DNA of 64,000 nt from Nematopogon swammerdamellus (Eukaryota > Arthropoda > Insecta > Lepidoptera > Adelidae), in the NCBI GenBank assembly GCA_946902875.1, contig OX336336.1, forward strand, positions 4,000,545 to 4,064,544. Direction: 5' to 3'. Below, one piece after another: positions 31,721-41,130 of this stretch (positions are counted from its first letter, which is position 1; each line of letters starts with the position of its first letter). The notes beneath the pieces are model-generated. The model saw only the letters and a program-made list of their open reading frames with translations. It had not been told where the DNA came from and made no database searches. The position numbers and the translations under genes are program-made.

Positions 31721-32640
31721 GGAGGAAAATTGGTGAGGCGTATGTCACATACAGGCTGACTTACTTGACTTGCATCACGACACCGATTACTCTGTACACT
31801 GTACCTATGGGCACTGTACCTATTATTTCGGGTATGTACATATGTCGTTGGTTGGATGTAGGTCGTCCCACCCGCCAGGTGGGACGACGACATCAAGTAC
31901 GTCGGTGGAAAGCAGTGGTTCCGTATCGCTGAAGTCCGGGAGGACTGGAGGAAAATTGGAGAGGCGTATGTCACATACAGGCTGACTTACTTGACTTGCA
32001 TCACGACACCGATTACTCTGTACACTGTACCTATGGGCACTGTACCTATTATTTCGGGTATGTACATATGTCGTTGGTTGGATGTAGGTCGTCCCACCCG
32101 CCAGGTGGGACGACGACATCAAGTACGTCGGTGGAAAGCAGTGGTTCCGTATCGCTGAAGTCCGGGAGGACTGGAGGAAAATTGGAGAGGCGTATGTCAC
32201 ATACAGGCTGACTTACTTGACTTGCATCACGACACCGATTACTCTGTACACTGTACCTATGGGCACTGTACCTATTATTTCGGGTATGTACATATGTCGT
32301 TGGTTGGATGTAGGTCGTCCCACCCGCCAGGTGGGACGACGACATCAAGTACGTCGGTGGAAAGCAGTGGTTCCGTATCGCTGAAGTCCGGGAGGACTGG
32401 AGGAAAATTGGAGAGGCGTATGTCACATACAGGCTGACTTACTTGACTTGCATCACGACACCGATTACTCTGTACACTGTACCTATGGGCACTGTACCTA
32501 TTATTTCGGGTATGTACATATGTCGTTGGTTGGATGTAGGTCGTCCCACCCGCCAGGTGGGACGACGACATCAAGTACGTCGGTGGAAAACAGTGGTTCC
32601 GTATCGCTGAAGTCCGGGAGGACTGGAGGAAAATTGGAGA
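31721..32640 (+). repeat. 226-bp satellite, four copies
   Basis: Units start at 31721, 31947, 32173 and 32399 and are almost identical. Each joins the RTE C-terminal coding block (CCGCCAGGTGGGACGACGAC ... GGACTGGAGGAAAATTGGAG) to about 115 bp of other DNA containing CACCGATTACTCTGTACACT. A hairpin GTCGTCCCACC / GGTGGGACGAC occurs in each unit. Repeated short ORFs on both strands arise from the array. Confidence 0.93.
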
Positions 32641-32695
32641 GGCGTATGTCCAGCAGTGGACGCTTACACGCTTACTGACTGACTGACTGACTGAC

Positions 32696-33288
32696 TGGCA
32701 TGTGGTAAGTACTTAACAATATATCTGTAAAGTCCGTTCAGTGCTCTTATTTTAACAATATAATTTTAAACAAATAAAAACTAGAAACGCACGCAGCAGG
32801 CAAGAGCCGAGTAGGCGCGATGTTGGACGAGAAAGTCAGATCGGAGGCAAGCTCGTTGGAGCGAGAAGGCTCATTTACATTTCGTGTGGTTGGTTGGTTG
32901 GCCAATAGCCGAGTTCTACATCGTTATAGTCTCCGCCCTCTAAATCCAGCGAAAAACCGTAAAATCATTAACTCATACCTAGCTTGCTACGGCAAGATTA
33001 GCAATGTCATATTCGTTCTTTTGTTTGCATCAGTGGAGTTGAGTTCCGTTTATTTATGATATAAATTAAAAAATACCACACTTAAAACCAGAGCAAAAAA
33101 AAAATACAGTTAATTCTTTTAAGGTTTTTTGCTGGGTTTAAATGGCGGCCTAGTATCCTTCCACCCCCCCCCCCCCCCCCCCTTGGCTTTAACCCCTAAA
33201 ATACCTCAACTGACTACCTCCGATTCCCCCCCACAAAAATACATAGAAAAAGTACAGTAAGAATTTTAATTTTTCTATTCATGATACT
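32696..33288. other. Unassigned stretch with poly-C
   Basis: A run of 19 C lies at 33164-33182. A 79-codon ORF at 32820-33059 has no motif. Confidence 0.5.
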
Positions 33289-33351
33289 TCATCATCATCA
33301 TCATCAGCATGTATCGGTCCACTGCTGGACATAGGCCTCTCCCAAGGCACG
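33289..33351 (-). mobile_element. RTE-type LINE tail with ATC repeats
   Basis: Same tail as at 14432: CATCATCATCATCAGCATGT then ATCGGTCCACTGCTGGACAT. Confidence 0.75.
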
Positions 33352-33426
33352 CCACCACACGCCAAAAAGGTCTACTCTTTGGGCGATGACTATTTAATTC
33401 TAAACTATTTTACTTTAGGATTTTTT

Positions 33427-33490
33427 ACTAGGTGCCATGTCACGGTGCTTCCCTTTTTGCCGGTTACACCGAGCTAAATAGAAAACATGG
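33427..33490 (-). mobile_element. SINE-A scrap
   Basis: CTAGGTGCCATGTCACGGTG and CTTCCCTTTTTGCCGGTTAC match the 3' region of SINE-A without its terminus. Confidence 0.6.
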
Positions 33491-33844
33491 ACAATCATTC
33501 CCTTGTCGAGTTCCCCTTAAAACCTACGATATTTATTCGCAAATAAAAGATGTCTATGTTCATGCATACAAAAATTGCAAAACCATTTTCAAAATTACAT
33601 ATAAAGTAAAACGTATGCAACACCTATGTACCTACATAACATAACATAACTCAACTGTATGTATAACATGTAGGTAGGTACACTTAACAAGCACCTAACC
33701 AGTTATAAGTAGGCACGTTGTCGCCTGCGTACCTACTACCTAGCTAACTCAGGTAAATTCCTAGGCTTCTAGGAATCTATATATGCAATGAAATGAATCA
33801 CACACATGCATAATGTTTAAGCAATCACTACACAATGTTTAGCA
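33491..33844. other. AT-rich stretch
   Basis: GTAGGTAGGTACAC-type simple sequence; no gene seen. Confidence 0.5.
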
Positions 33845-33848
33845 TTAA

Positions 33849-34259
33849 GACGAGACGGAAGTTAACTTTCTCCATACACAATCGTCTTTCGGAATTTATG
33901 TTTTTTACCCCCCTAAACCTTATGCCATTTTTACTATTCTTTTTTGTTGTGATAAGTACAGTCGACTCTACGTTCCTGTCTTTTTATTTTTTTGAATTTG
34001 TATTGTGATGCTGATTGATGATGACTATAAAGGACATCAAAAAATAAACATTTCAAATTTTTTCGGTCGAAATACAAATTTTTAGCTCCGGTGTTGTAGG
34101 TATATTTCATCTAAACAAACAAATATGACAGGAACGTAGTGGACTGTCCTTAAGATGAGAAAAAAACAATTGTAAAAAAATCGGATAAGGTTTAGGGGGC
34201 TAGAAAACATAAATGCCGAAAGACGATTTTGTATAGAGAAAGTTAACTTCCGTCCCGTC
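33849..34259. mobile_element. MITE-F, complete, TTAA-flanked
   Basis: A 411-bp element with inverted repeats of roughly 95 bp (GACGAGACGGAAGTTAACTT ... CCCTAAACCTTAT) between TTAA words at 33845-33848 and 34260-34263. There is no transposase. TTAA targets are typical of piggyBac-type elements. A second copy at 30.2 kb and a right-end fragment at 42.5 kb share the ends. Confidence 0.87.
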
Positions 34260-34284
34260 TTAATTACGTGGGTAGGTAGGTATG

Positions 34285-34468
34285 TAGGTACAGTTCCGGG
34301 CAGCAAATAATGCGTGTCGAGCTTTAGAGAGAGACCTGATTCGACTGTAGAGCGTCGTCCCTGTCGCACGAACTCGCACGTCTCTGTGCGACAGGGACGA
34401 CGCTCTAAAACCGGATTGTCTCTTTCTAAAGCTCGACGCGCATAATTTTCTGCCGAGAACTGTACCTA
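34285..34468. mobile_element. Pal-H palindromic element, copy 1
   Basis: Almost the whole 184 bp folds back on itself: TAGGTACAGTTC ... GAACTGTACCTA outside, CGTCGTCCCTGTCGCAC / GTGCGACAGGGACGACG inside, with a centre near GAACTCGCACGTCTC. No ORF. Confidence 0.87.
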
Positions 34469-34585
34469 TAGTAGTACTAAAAGATGCAACGTTTTGTGCT
34501 TTTGTAGGTCTAGGTTAGTTAAGAGCATTCTCGTTGGTTGATGCACAATACATTTCTGTTAGGTGGACCATCCGGCAAACTTGTT

Positions 34586-34734
34586 TTACAGGCGGTAAAT
34601 AATGCACGTCGGGCTTTAGAAAGAGACAATCCGGTTGTAGAGCTTTTTCCTTGTCGCACAGTTAGTGCGACAGAGACAACGATCTATAAGCGGATTTACT
34701 CTTTCTAAAGCCCGACGTTCATTATTTACTGTAA
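34586..34734. mobile_element. Pal-H palindromic element, copy 2
   Basis: TTACAGGCGGTAAATAATGC ... GTTCATTATTTACTGTAA, with CGGGCTTTAGAAAGAGACAA inverted as TTTACTCTTTCTAAAGCCCG. More diverged than copies 1 and 3. Confidence 0.82.
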
Positions 34735-34769
34735 TGTATGTAGGTACACATACTTACAAACTAACGGTA

Positions 34770-35290
34770 TCAAAACCATGCGATGAACCCTTCGTCGTTT
34801 ATCTATTGCTTATTCCATGGGGAGTACTCGGAGGAGCTGTGTAACTCGATCCCGCCGCCGTCCCCTTTCCACCTTCGCATCACGCGCACTGGTCAGGGAT
34901 CAAGGATATGCAATCCTTACACGCTGAACTTACCGCGGATGCGTAGCAATCGGTTCTGCAGATCTTTCCTCTACAGAACCGGTAAACTCTGGAACGCTCT
35001 CCCTGTCCATTATATTTCCCCCCAAGTACAGTCTCTGGTAGGTACATCAAGAGAGGCGTGAATAGGCAGGCACCTGTCAGGCCGGCATGGCATTCGAAAA
35101 CCCAACATGCGTCCGAATGTCCACGGGCGGCGTTAGACACTTTATGGGTGGCTCGGCGACACATGTCGCGATTTAAAAAAAAACCACGCATGTAGGTAAC
35201 CGAATGTCCATGGGCATCGTTAGACACCTTATGAGTAGTTATGAGTTATGAGTGGCTCGGCGCCACCTGTCGCGCTTTATATAAAAACAA
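34770..35290 (+). pseudogene. Jockey-type LINE C-terminus, 3' end duplicated
   Basis: FIYCLFHGEYSEELC and NRFCRSFLYRTGKLWNALP are readable, then indels break the frame. The 3' end CGAATGTCCATGGGCATCGT ... GGTGGCTCGGC occurs twice (about 35112-35175 and 35199-35285). Confidence 0.82.
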
Positions 35291-35579
35291 TCAGTGATGG
35301 GATTAGTACTAGTACATGTCAATCGATCATATCGATACGATAGAAAAAAAAAACACCGCGGATATTATTATTACCTATCCGTGACTGTAGTAGAGTCAAA
35401 CGGAGGGAGGGCAGTGAACCTCATTAATATGGTTGATGATGATGAACCATCAACAAGAGATTTGAATATGGAATTCTCATCCTAGGTAGGTACCTACATA
35501 CATACTACGTACGTTATTACCTAGTGCATATTTTTCAGATCATGCGTGCATGCTCTCAACTCTAAATCGAATGAGCGCT
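35291..35579. other. Unassigned stretch
   Basis: No gene or family recognised. Confidence 0.4.
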
Positions 35580-35619
35580 CAATGCTCATGTAGAGGGTGA
35601 GCTAATAAATAACACTTAC

Positions 35620-35734
35620 CAGCAGCGTTAGCAAAGAAGTCATCCTTTTCGAGATCGTGCACGAAGCCGTAGGCCGGCAGCCAGGGCGCGGAGCCCGGGG
35701 GCTCCGGCCAGTCGGACAGTCTGACGTCTTCCAT
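35620..35734 (-). CDS. Candidate first coding exon of a host gene
   Basis: On the minus strand an ATG in a good context (GAGACATGGAAG) at 35734 opens 38 codons beginning MEDVRLSDWPEPPGSAPWLP and ending DLEKDDFFANAA. This is followed by a consensus splice donor, CTG|GTAAGTG, at 35620/35619, leaving phase 1. The peptide is Pro-rich at first and acidic at the end. The sequence is unlike any repeat here and lies downstream of a GC-rich block. Codons continue open through the donor into the intron for 12 more residues, which is expected by chance. An alternative in-frame Met lies upstream at 35800. I do not recognise the gene; the remaining exons would lie left of 35619 or outside the window. Confidence 0.5.
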
Positions 35735-36235
35735 GTCTCCGGGCCGCTCACTCCATGCACGCGGACGAGCGGGAGCCCGGGCGGCAGCGTACGTGTACAC
35801 GAGCGAACAAGATGCTGCGGAAGCGAGAGGTCTGGCACAAAGCGGCGCATGCGATGCTCACGGCTCTACCTGTCGGCTCGTCCATTCCATCGGTCGTTCG
35901 CGGTCGAGTATTTCCACATGGGGCCACAACTGTCGTCGGTTCGAAGTCGTTTTCACTCGCTCACTGCACTGTCGTTTCACTGGGTAACGGTTGTTTAGAC
36001 GCGCGGCGCGGAGGCGAGCGACGCGAGCTCCGCTCGCACGCACCGATTCAGAGCGACTGACTGGCTGTGGCTGGCTGACTGACTGATGATGACTGAACTG
36101 ACTGAACGAACGGAACGGGCGAACGGCGAACCGCGGGTCCGCGGCGCTCTGCGCGGTGAAGGTGGTGGCGGCGCGGCGGCGGCAGCGCAGCAGCGGTGGA
36201 GGTAGACAGACGGACGGACGGACGGAACTACTTAG
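35735..36235 (-). promoter_or_regulatory. GC-rich, CpG-rich 5' UTR/promoter candidate
   Basis: The only long GC-rich block in the window, with GCGCGGCGCGGAGGCGAGCG, a GGCGGCGCGGCGGCGGCAGC tract, CTGA-type repeats near 36056-36105 and GGAC repeats near 36208-36226. Its position directly upstream (minus strand) of the candidate exon suggests a promoter or 5' UTR. The start site is not determined. ORFs in this block on both strands are probably GC-driven. Confidence 0.45.
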
Positions 36236-36550
36236 TGCAAGACGAGCAATGCACGCAATGTATTGCAATTACACCACAACACAAAATAAGGAAACGTACC
36301 GTGTGGGGCCGGTACTTTAAAAAGCAAGATTAAAAAGAAATGAGAAATGAAATGATTTATTTCGTCACACCTAACAACACAAATAATTACAAATACAAAT
36401 AAACATATAACATGTGACGAAAAGGGAGCCCACTCAGCTAACTCACTATCCGATTTAGCGAAGCTGATTTTCAGGAGCTCCCCTAGCCCCACTGCATCTC
36501 TCCCCGTGCATGTATTAAAAGGCGACTAAGGGATAAGGATAAGATTCAAG

Positions 36551-36955
36551 CGGCGGGTGGCCGAGTGGTTTGGGCATCGGCTTCTCATGCGAGAGGTCCG
36601 CGGTTCGAATCCGGTCGGCGTGTACCAATGAGTTTTTTCTGACGAAAAAATTTACGTGCATACCTACACCTGCTGCTTCACCGTTCGGAACCGGTGTAAA
36701 ACTGTAGGTCCCTTTCCTTGCCCCTTATTAGGTGGTAGGCTCAAATTGTAGCCGACTGCGTTGGTACCACCGTACTGGATGTAAGGTGGCCGCATAGCAG
36801 CCTCGGTTGTGTTCTCCTCTAGTCCAGTATAGCCAGCAATCCAGGGAAGTCTCCGGTATGGCACCTACCTTCTCGGAGGTGATATTGGCTGGTCGAAGCA
36901 TGCGCTTTGGCCCCTTCGACTCAGGCACCCATACCGGATTACATAAAAAAAAAAA
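36551..36955 (+). mobile_element. SINE-B, full length with tRNA-like head
   Basis: The head CGGCGGGTGGCCGAGTGGTT has an A box (TGGCCGAGTGG) and CGCGGTTCGAATCCGG a B box. The body has CCTTATTAGGTGGTAGGCTC and GGTACCACCGTACTGGATGT, related to SINE-A. The 3' end is CATACCGGATTACAT plus about eleven A. Pol III transcription is inferred from the boxes. Confidence 0.9.
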
Positions 36956-37181
36956 CAAAAGGTCTCGTGCTTAAAAAGAAATGAGAAATGAAAGGGCGAC
37001 AGGATAACCACCTCTCACTTTGGATCGATCCTTCCACCGTGTCATGCAGTGGGTGGGTGTTCCGGCCGTTCCCAGTAGTCCTCCGTACCTTACTCTGCTT
37101 TATAGTTATCTTGTCCGATTACTTGTCTAAACGTGGTGGTCGGTGTTGTGCAGCAATTTAAAAAAGTATCTGCAGCGCACC

Positions 37182-37411
37182 ACTTCCCTTCTTACCTTAC
37201 TAGGGGGTAGGGTTCAACCCGCCCAGGTTCGTGCCACCGCACTGAATGAAACGTCGTCGGTCGAAACGGCTATGTAAATAGTTTGTGTTTTCCGTCAGCA
37301 CGACCGAATGGAAGCACTGACATGGCACCTAGTTCACCCGGTGCTATGGGCTGACATCACGGATGTTGTAGGTGATGTAGCCAACCGTGTCCGTTTCCAT
37401 AAAAAAAAAAC
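37182..37411 (+). mobile_element. SINE-A body copy inside Rep-C
   Basis: Starts CTTCCCTTCTTACCTTACTA and ends CGTGTCCGTTTCCAT plus A10. Inserted in the Rep-C hairpin, with CACC on both sides. Confidence 0.87.
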
Positions 37412-37462
37412 ACCGATTACTCTGCCTACCCCGATTGTCGGGATACAGCGTGTGGTATGTAA

Positions 37463-37838
37463 TGTATAATTTTTTTCAGCCCACATAGAAGCGTGCTAAA
37501 TTATGAAACAGAAAAAAGTTTACAACGCAAATAAAAGTGGTTATATATTGAAAGGTAAATAGTGGCGTAGTACAACTACAACACACTCACATTCACGTTA
37601 CGTTGCGTAGTATCGCTGGAACGCAGCCAACTATTAAACTGGGACGTCGAAAAATATAACTCATCGTTTGCAGACATCCTGACTGACCTAACGTGGTTGG
37701 TAGGTAAATAAAGATGGATCTGTGAGTCTAGGTAAACGCATTTCATCATTATCTCTTTGTTTTGACAGTTTAAAAAGTTGCACGGTTCTGTTTGCCACTG
37801 TCAGACTTAGTTTAATTAACATGTAGTAAGTAAAAGTA
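37463..37838. other. Unassigned stretch
   Basis: No gene or family recognised. Confidence 0.45.
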
Positions 37839-37910
37839 AAAAGCGGTCAAGTGCGTGTCGGGCCACGCGCAGTGTAGGGTTCCGTAGTTGCCGAACCCTA
37901 TCAAAATAAT
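37839..37910 (+). mobile_element. Rep-E fragment
   Basis: AAGCGGTCAAGTGCGTGTCG and AGGGTTCCGTAGTTGCCGAA match the Rep-E start, diverged. Confidence 0.65.
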
Positions 37911-38324
37911 TTATTTGATTAGGTATTTGTAGGGCATCCAAAATCGGTACCATTTTCAAAATCGGTTTTATTCCTATTTTCATATTTTAAAAATCGATTT
38001 TTCGATTTTTTCGATGTTTTTGATTTTACGGGAAAATGTGAAGTGTAACTTCAATATAAGGTAGGTATTTTTGCACTGGGCCACATGAAAATAAATGACA
38101 AAGAGTATACTAGTAATAAAATAAGTGACATTTAATATTTCAGTGCAATATTAAAATTACATGTGTTCAAATTTTGAAATTAAAATGTTGAATAGGAACT
38201 TAACTCTAACTTTAACGTGATTACGTAAACCACTTGGTAACTACGTGAACGTGACTTTTGTTTTATTGCTTCCGAACTGGGTGGCTCCGCCCGTGGTCGA
38301 AACCTCAGGCAGGGGCAGCCAATT

Positions 38325-39121
38325 TCACCGCCGAGGAGGTGCCAGTCCGGCTTGATGGTGGACTACTGTTGCTGGGGAAAGTCCATTAACCCGCGATTTG
38401 AAGATCCGTGGATTGTAGGAGTGGGGAAATATATTCCCTGGGAGCCAGTTCCACACCTTTGCAGTACCACAAAAGAAAGATTTAGAGAATCGTGCAGTTC
38501 GAAGAACTCTTCTGTCGACTACAAAGGGGTGTTCCGCGAGAGTATGGCGGGTTTGGCGAAGGTGAACAGGAGAAGGAGGGATAAGGGAAGCAAGTTCGTC
38601 AGAGCAGCGGCCATAGTAGTACCGATAAAACAGGCTCAATGAACCAACGATACGTCTGTACTTTAGAGGTTGAAGGTCCTTTGTGAGCACAGAGTCACCA
38701 ATGAGGCGAATGGCTCGTCGCTGAATAGAATCCAAGGCTGAAAGAAGGTACTCATGGGAACCCTCCCAAAGATGACTGCAATATTCCATCACCGGTCTTA
38801 CTTGTGCTTCTTAGAGTGTAAGTAGTTGGACCGGCGTGAAAAATCGCCGACATCGGTAGAGGATCCCTAATTTTCGAGACGCTAGTTTCGCCTTGCACTC
38901 TATGGACGATCAAAACCCAACGTCCCTGGACGCCTCCATATCCAAGACGCCCAGACTACCATCGTTGGGGACTTGGCTGCCCTGAAAAGTACTTGGAGAG
39001 GAAACGGATCAGCCTTAGTAGAGAAGGCACAATCTTGCGTCTTGGCTAAGTTGAAGTTGACCAAGTTCTTCTTTCCCCAAGAGGATACTTTTTCGAGAAC
39101 CTGGTCAACCGTAGCAACAGT
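38325..39121 (-). pseudogene. Jockey-type LINE fragment inside the hAT element
   Basis: The minus strand shows a thumb-like stretch (VLEKVSSWGKKNLVNFNLAK) near 39110-39050, then frameshifts and stops. An open part at 38325-38792 follows, with MEYCSHLWEGS, LDSIQRRAIRLIGD, LSLFYRYYYGRCSDELASLI and RTARFSKSFFCGTAKVWNWL. The RT catalytic core is absent. It starts four bases beyond the stop codon of the transposase fragment. Confidence 0.85.
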
Positions 39122-39124
39122 TGA

Positions 39125-39600
39125 CTAATCTTTGTTTAGTTGAAAGTGAGATTTAAGGAAACATAGAGCGTCTAAACTGGGACCACCCATGCCACTTCTT
39201 AAATTTCTTGTTAAATAACCTGCTGCTGAAAATGCCCTTTCGGCTCCCAAACTTGTCGGCGGAATCGTGCGTGAGTAGGTTATGATTACCTTTTCTAGAC
39301 ATGAGGTCTCTCTCACCGTTACACTCAAATAATGTCATTTCAATTCTTATGACATCACGCAGATTTTCCTTACCGGTGTTAGAAGGTTTTTTTGTCATAA
39401 CTTTGGCACTTTCCAGCTCCAGCCGAGGATCGACAATATCCAAAGTAGGTGTCGGCGAAGATGAAGCGGACGCAGACTCCGACCTCTCCAACTGTGTTTG
39501 ATTTTGTACAGTCGAATGTAATCTGCGATATACTCGTTCTATACCACCAGGCAGTTCATCATTGTCCGGGTATACTTCATCACGTCTGACTGAAGTAAGC
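39125..39600 (-). pseudogene. hAT transposase C-terminal fragment (hATC dimerisation domain)
   Basis: The last 67 codons (39125-39328) contain TIPPTSLGAERAFSAAGYL then RNLRSGMGG, the conserved hATC motif (T-S-x-x-E-R-x-F-S-x-x-G). Upstream sequence continues in another frame (39153-39600; NLRDVIRIEMTLFE region), so a frameshift lies near 39300. The DNA-binding zinc finger and DDE core are missing. Confidence 0.87.
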
Positions 39601-40113
39601 AGTAGGGTTATGTAGGTACATTACCATGTAGGTGTTCATTCATAGTTAGGCGTTGATCAATCCTTGATTTCAAAGCTTGATTATTCCGGTGTGATTATTA
39701 TTATTTTTTTAATTAAGTTCGTTCTTTATTGGAAGAAAAATGATGATGATGATTAAGTAACCCACCCATAACCCATTTCACATAAAATAGCACTGTTTTT
39801 ATGCATTTAAAACCAAATGACGGGGAATGTTTGAAAAACCTAATAAAAATCAGAACATCGGAAAAATCGATTTTCGATATTAAAAAAATCGGTTTTAAAA
39901 TAGCACTAAAATTTTCCGATTTTCGGTTTTTTCGATTTCCGATTTTTCGATTTTCGATGCCCTAGGTATTTGTATAATTTTGTAGGGGAAATACAATATC
40001 ATTGGGGAAATACATGAATGTTAATTTGAAAAAGTTCTTCAACAGTGAAATGATGGCTGTCGTCCGTACATTTTATAAGTAGGTCGACTATTACTCGTCA
40101 ACCTGTACAGCCT

Positions 40114-40430
40114 TTTTTTTATGGAAACTGACACGGTTGGCTACATCACCTACAACTTCCGTGATGTCAGCCCATAACACCGGGTGATCTTGGTGCCACG
40201 TCAGCCTTCCCTTCGGTCGTGCCGGCTACACTGAACTGGACGGAAAACACAAACTATTTACATAGCCGTTTCGACCGACCTTTCATTCAGTGCGGTGGTA
40301 TCAACCCGGGCAGGTTAAACCCTACCACCTAGTAATATAAGAAGGGAGTCATATCCCTCAGTCGCCTTTTACGACATACACGGGGAGAGATGCAGTGGGG
40401 CTATTCTTTTAAAGTACCGGCCCCACACGG
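40114..40430 (-). mobile_element. Composite SINE: Rep-C head joined to SINE-A body
   Basis: Read on the minus strand it begins ACCGTGTGGGGCCGGTACTT, continues through the Rep-C head to GTAAAAGGCGACTGAGGG, and passes into the SINE-A body (CTTATATTACTAGGTGGTAG) and 3' end CCAT plus A tail. The direct repeat TACAGCC(T) flanks the whole unit (40106-40113 and 40431-40438), showing that it inserted as one piece. Confidence 0.82.
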
Positions 40431-40439
40431 TACAGCCTA

Positions 40440-40910
40440 CTTAGCTGTGATAGTTTTCCATTTAATTTCGATATATAGGTATACTACTGCTGTGAATTTT
40501 TTCACATATCTAATAACAACCGTTTAGCTGGCAGGGGGTCCTCTCCGCGTGGGCAACGCTCACACTTTGCCAGTTTATATTTTCAGTCCGTATTTTCAAT
40601 TTTCATCGTTATTCTAAACAGAGGTATGTAGTAGGTACTTGACTGTTCCAAACACATGTACTCATGCATGACTCACGTGTCCAAAAAGATCTTATTTATT
40701 AATATTATCTCCGTTTGAAGTATGGTTACAGGTGTGTAGGTGTATTTAGCACGTTATCTATAGACACTAATGAATGACTTACCGTGCGTGACTAAGTCAC
40801 ATACAAAAATCTGTCAAGTGTGCACGTAGAGTTTTGAAGAAAATCAGCTTACACTTTAACGTACTAGGTAAGATAACTGACGTCATTGAGCCTGTTTTAT
40901 CGGTACTACT
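40440..40910. other. Unassigned stretch
   Basis: No gene or family recognised. Confidence 0.45.
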
Positions 40911-41130
40911 ACTTACTACGGCCGCTGCTCTGACGAACTTGCTTCCTTTATCCCTCCTCCTCCTGTTCGCCTTCGCCAAACCCGCCATACTCTCGCGGAA
41001 CACGTCGACAGAAGAGTTCGTAGTCGACAGAAGAGTTCTTCGAACTGCACGATTCTGTAAATCGTTGTGCCGCACTGCAAAGGCGTGGAACGGGCTTCCG
41101 GGGAATATTTTTCCGCACTCCAGTACGTAA
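40911..41130 (+). pseudogene. Jockey-type LINE C-terminal fragment
   Basis: Shows GRCSDELASFIPPPPVRLRQ, then, after a frameshift near 41010, VVDRRVLRTARFCKSLCRTA and WNGLPGNIFPHSS. It is the same subfamily as the fragment at 38325 and truncated at both ends. ORFs on the opposite strand here are antisense shadows. Confidence 0.8.

Larger units (their letters stand above)
31360..32695 (+). pseudogene. RTE LINE 3' end, expanded and interrupted
   Basis: A fragment encoding the GKRSV-type stretch (31362-31436) is followed by a SINE-B insertion and then by the 226-bp array. The last unit continues into the normal end GGCGTATGTCCAGCAGTGGA and a CTGA tail (32663-32695). Confidence 0.8.
36297..37462 (+). 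mobile_element. Rep-C element split by nested insertions
   Basis: The start TACCGTGTGGGGCCGGTACT is at 36299. An insertion with a LINE-like tail (about 36335-36485, GATTTATTTCGTCACACC) follows. Rep-C resumes at CCCCACTGCATCTCTCCCCG, is cut by SINE-B (36551-36955), continues to 37181, is cut again by SINE-A (37182-37411) and ends GATTGTCGGGATACAGCGTG at 37452. The word AAAAAGAAATGAGAAATGAA occurs at both 36334 and 36974. Confidence 0.85.
37930..39964 (-). mobile_element. hAT transposon with exact 8-bp duplication
   Basis: Inverted ends TAGGGCATCCAAAATCGG (left) and, read inwards from the right, TAGGGCATCGAAAATCGA. The 8-bp duplication GGTATTTG is at 37922-37929 and 39965-39972. Several ATTTTTCGATTT-like words lie near both ends. 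Inside, on the minus strand, are a C-terminal hAT transposase fragment (39125-39600) and, in place of other sequence, a LINE fragment (38325-39121). The 2035-bp element is non-functional. Confidence 0.92.

Noticed and set aside
31579..32678. Repeated ORFs of 71-131 codons
   Set aside because: They are the same 226-bp unit read repeatedly; not a repeat-protein gene.
35657..36268. Several 80-136 codon ORFs in the GC-rich block
   Set aside because: GC-rich DNA lacks stops by chance; no domain, and most overlap each other on both strands. Only the minus-strand frame with ATG context and a splice donor was kept.
36551..36625. Possible tRNA gene (A and B boxes)
   Set aside because: No convincing acceptor stem pairing and no terminator; the sequence continues into a SINE-B body with an A tail, so it is a SINE head.
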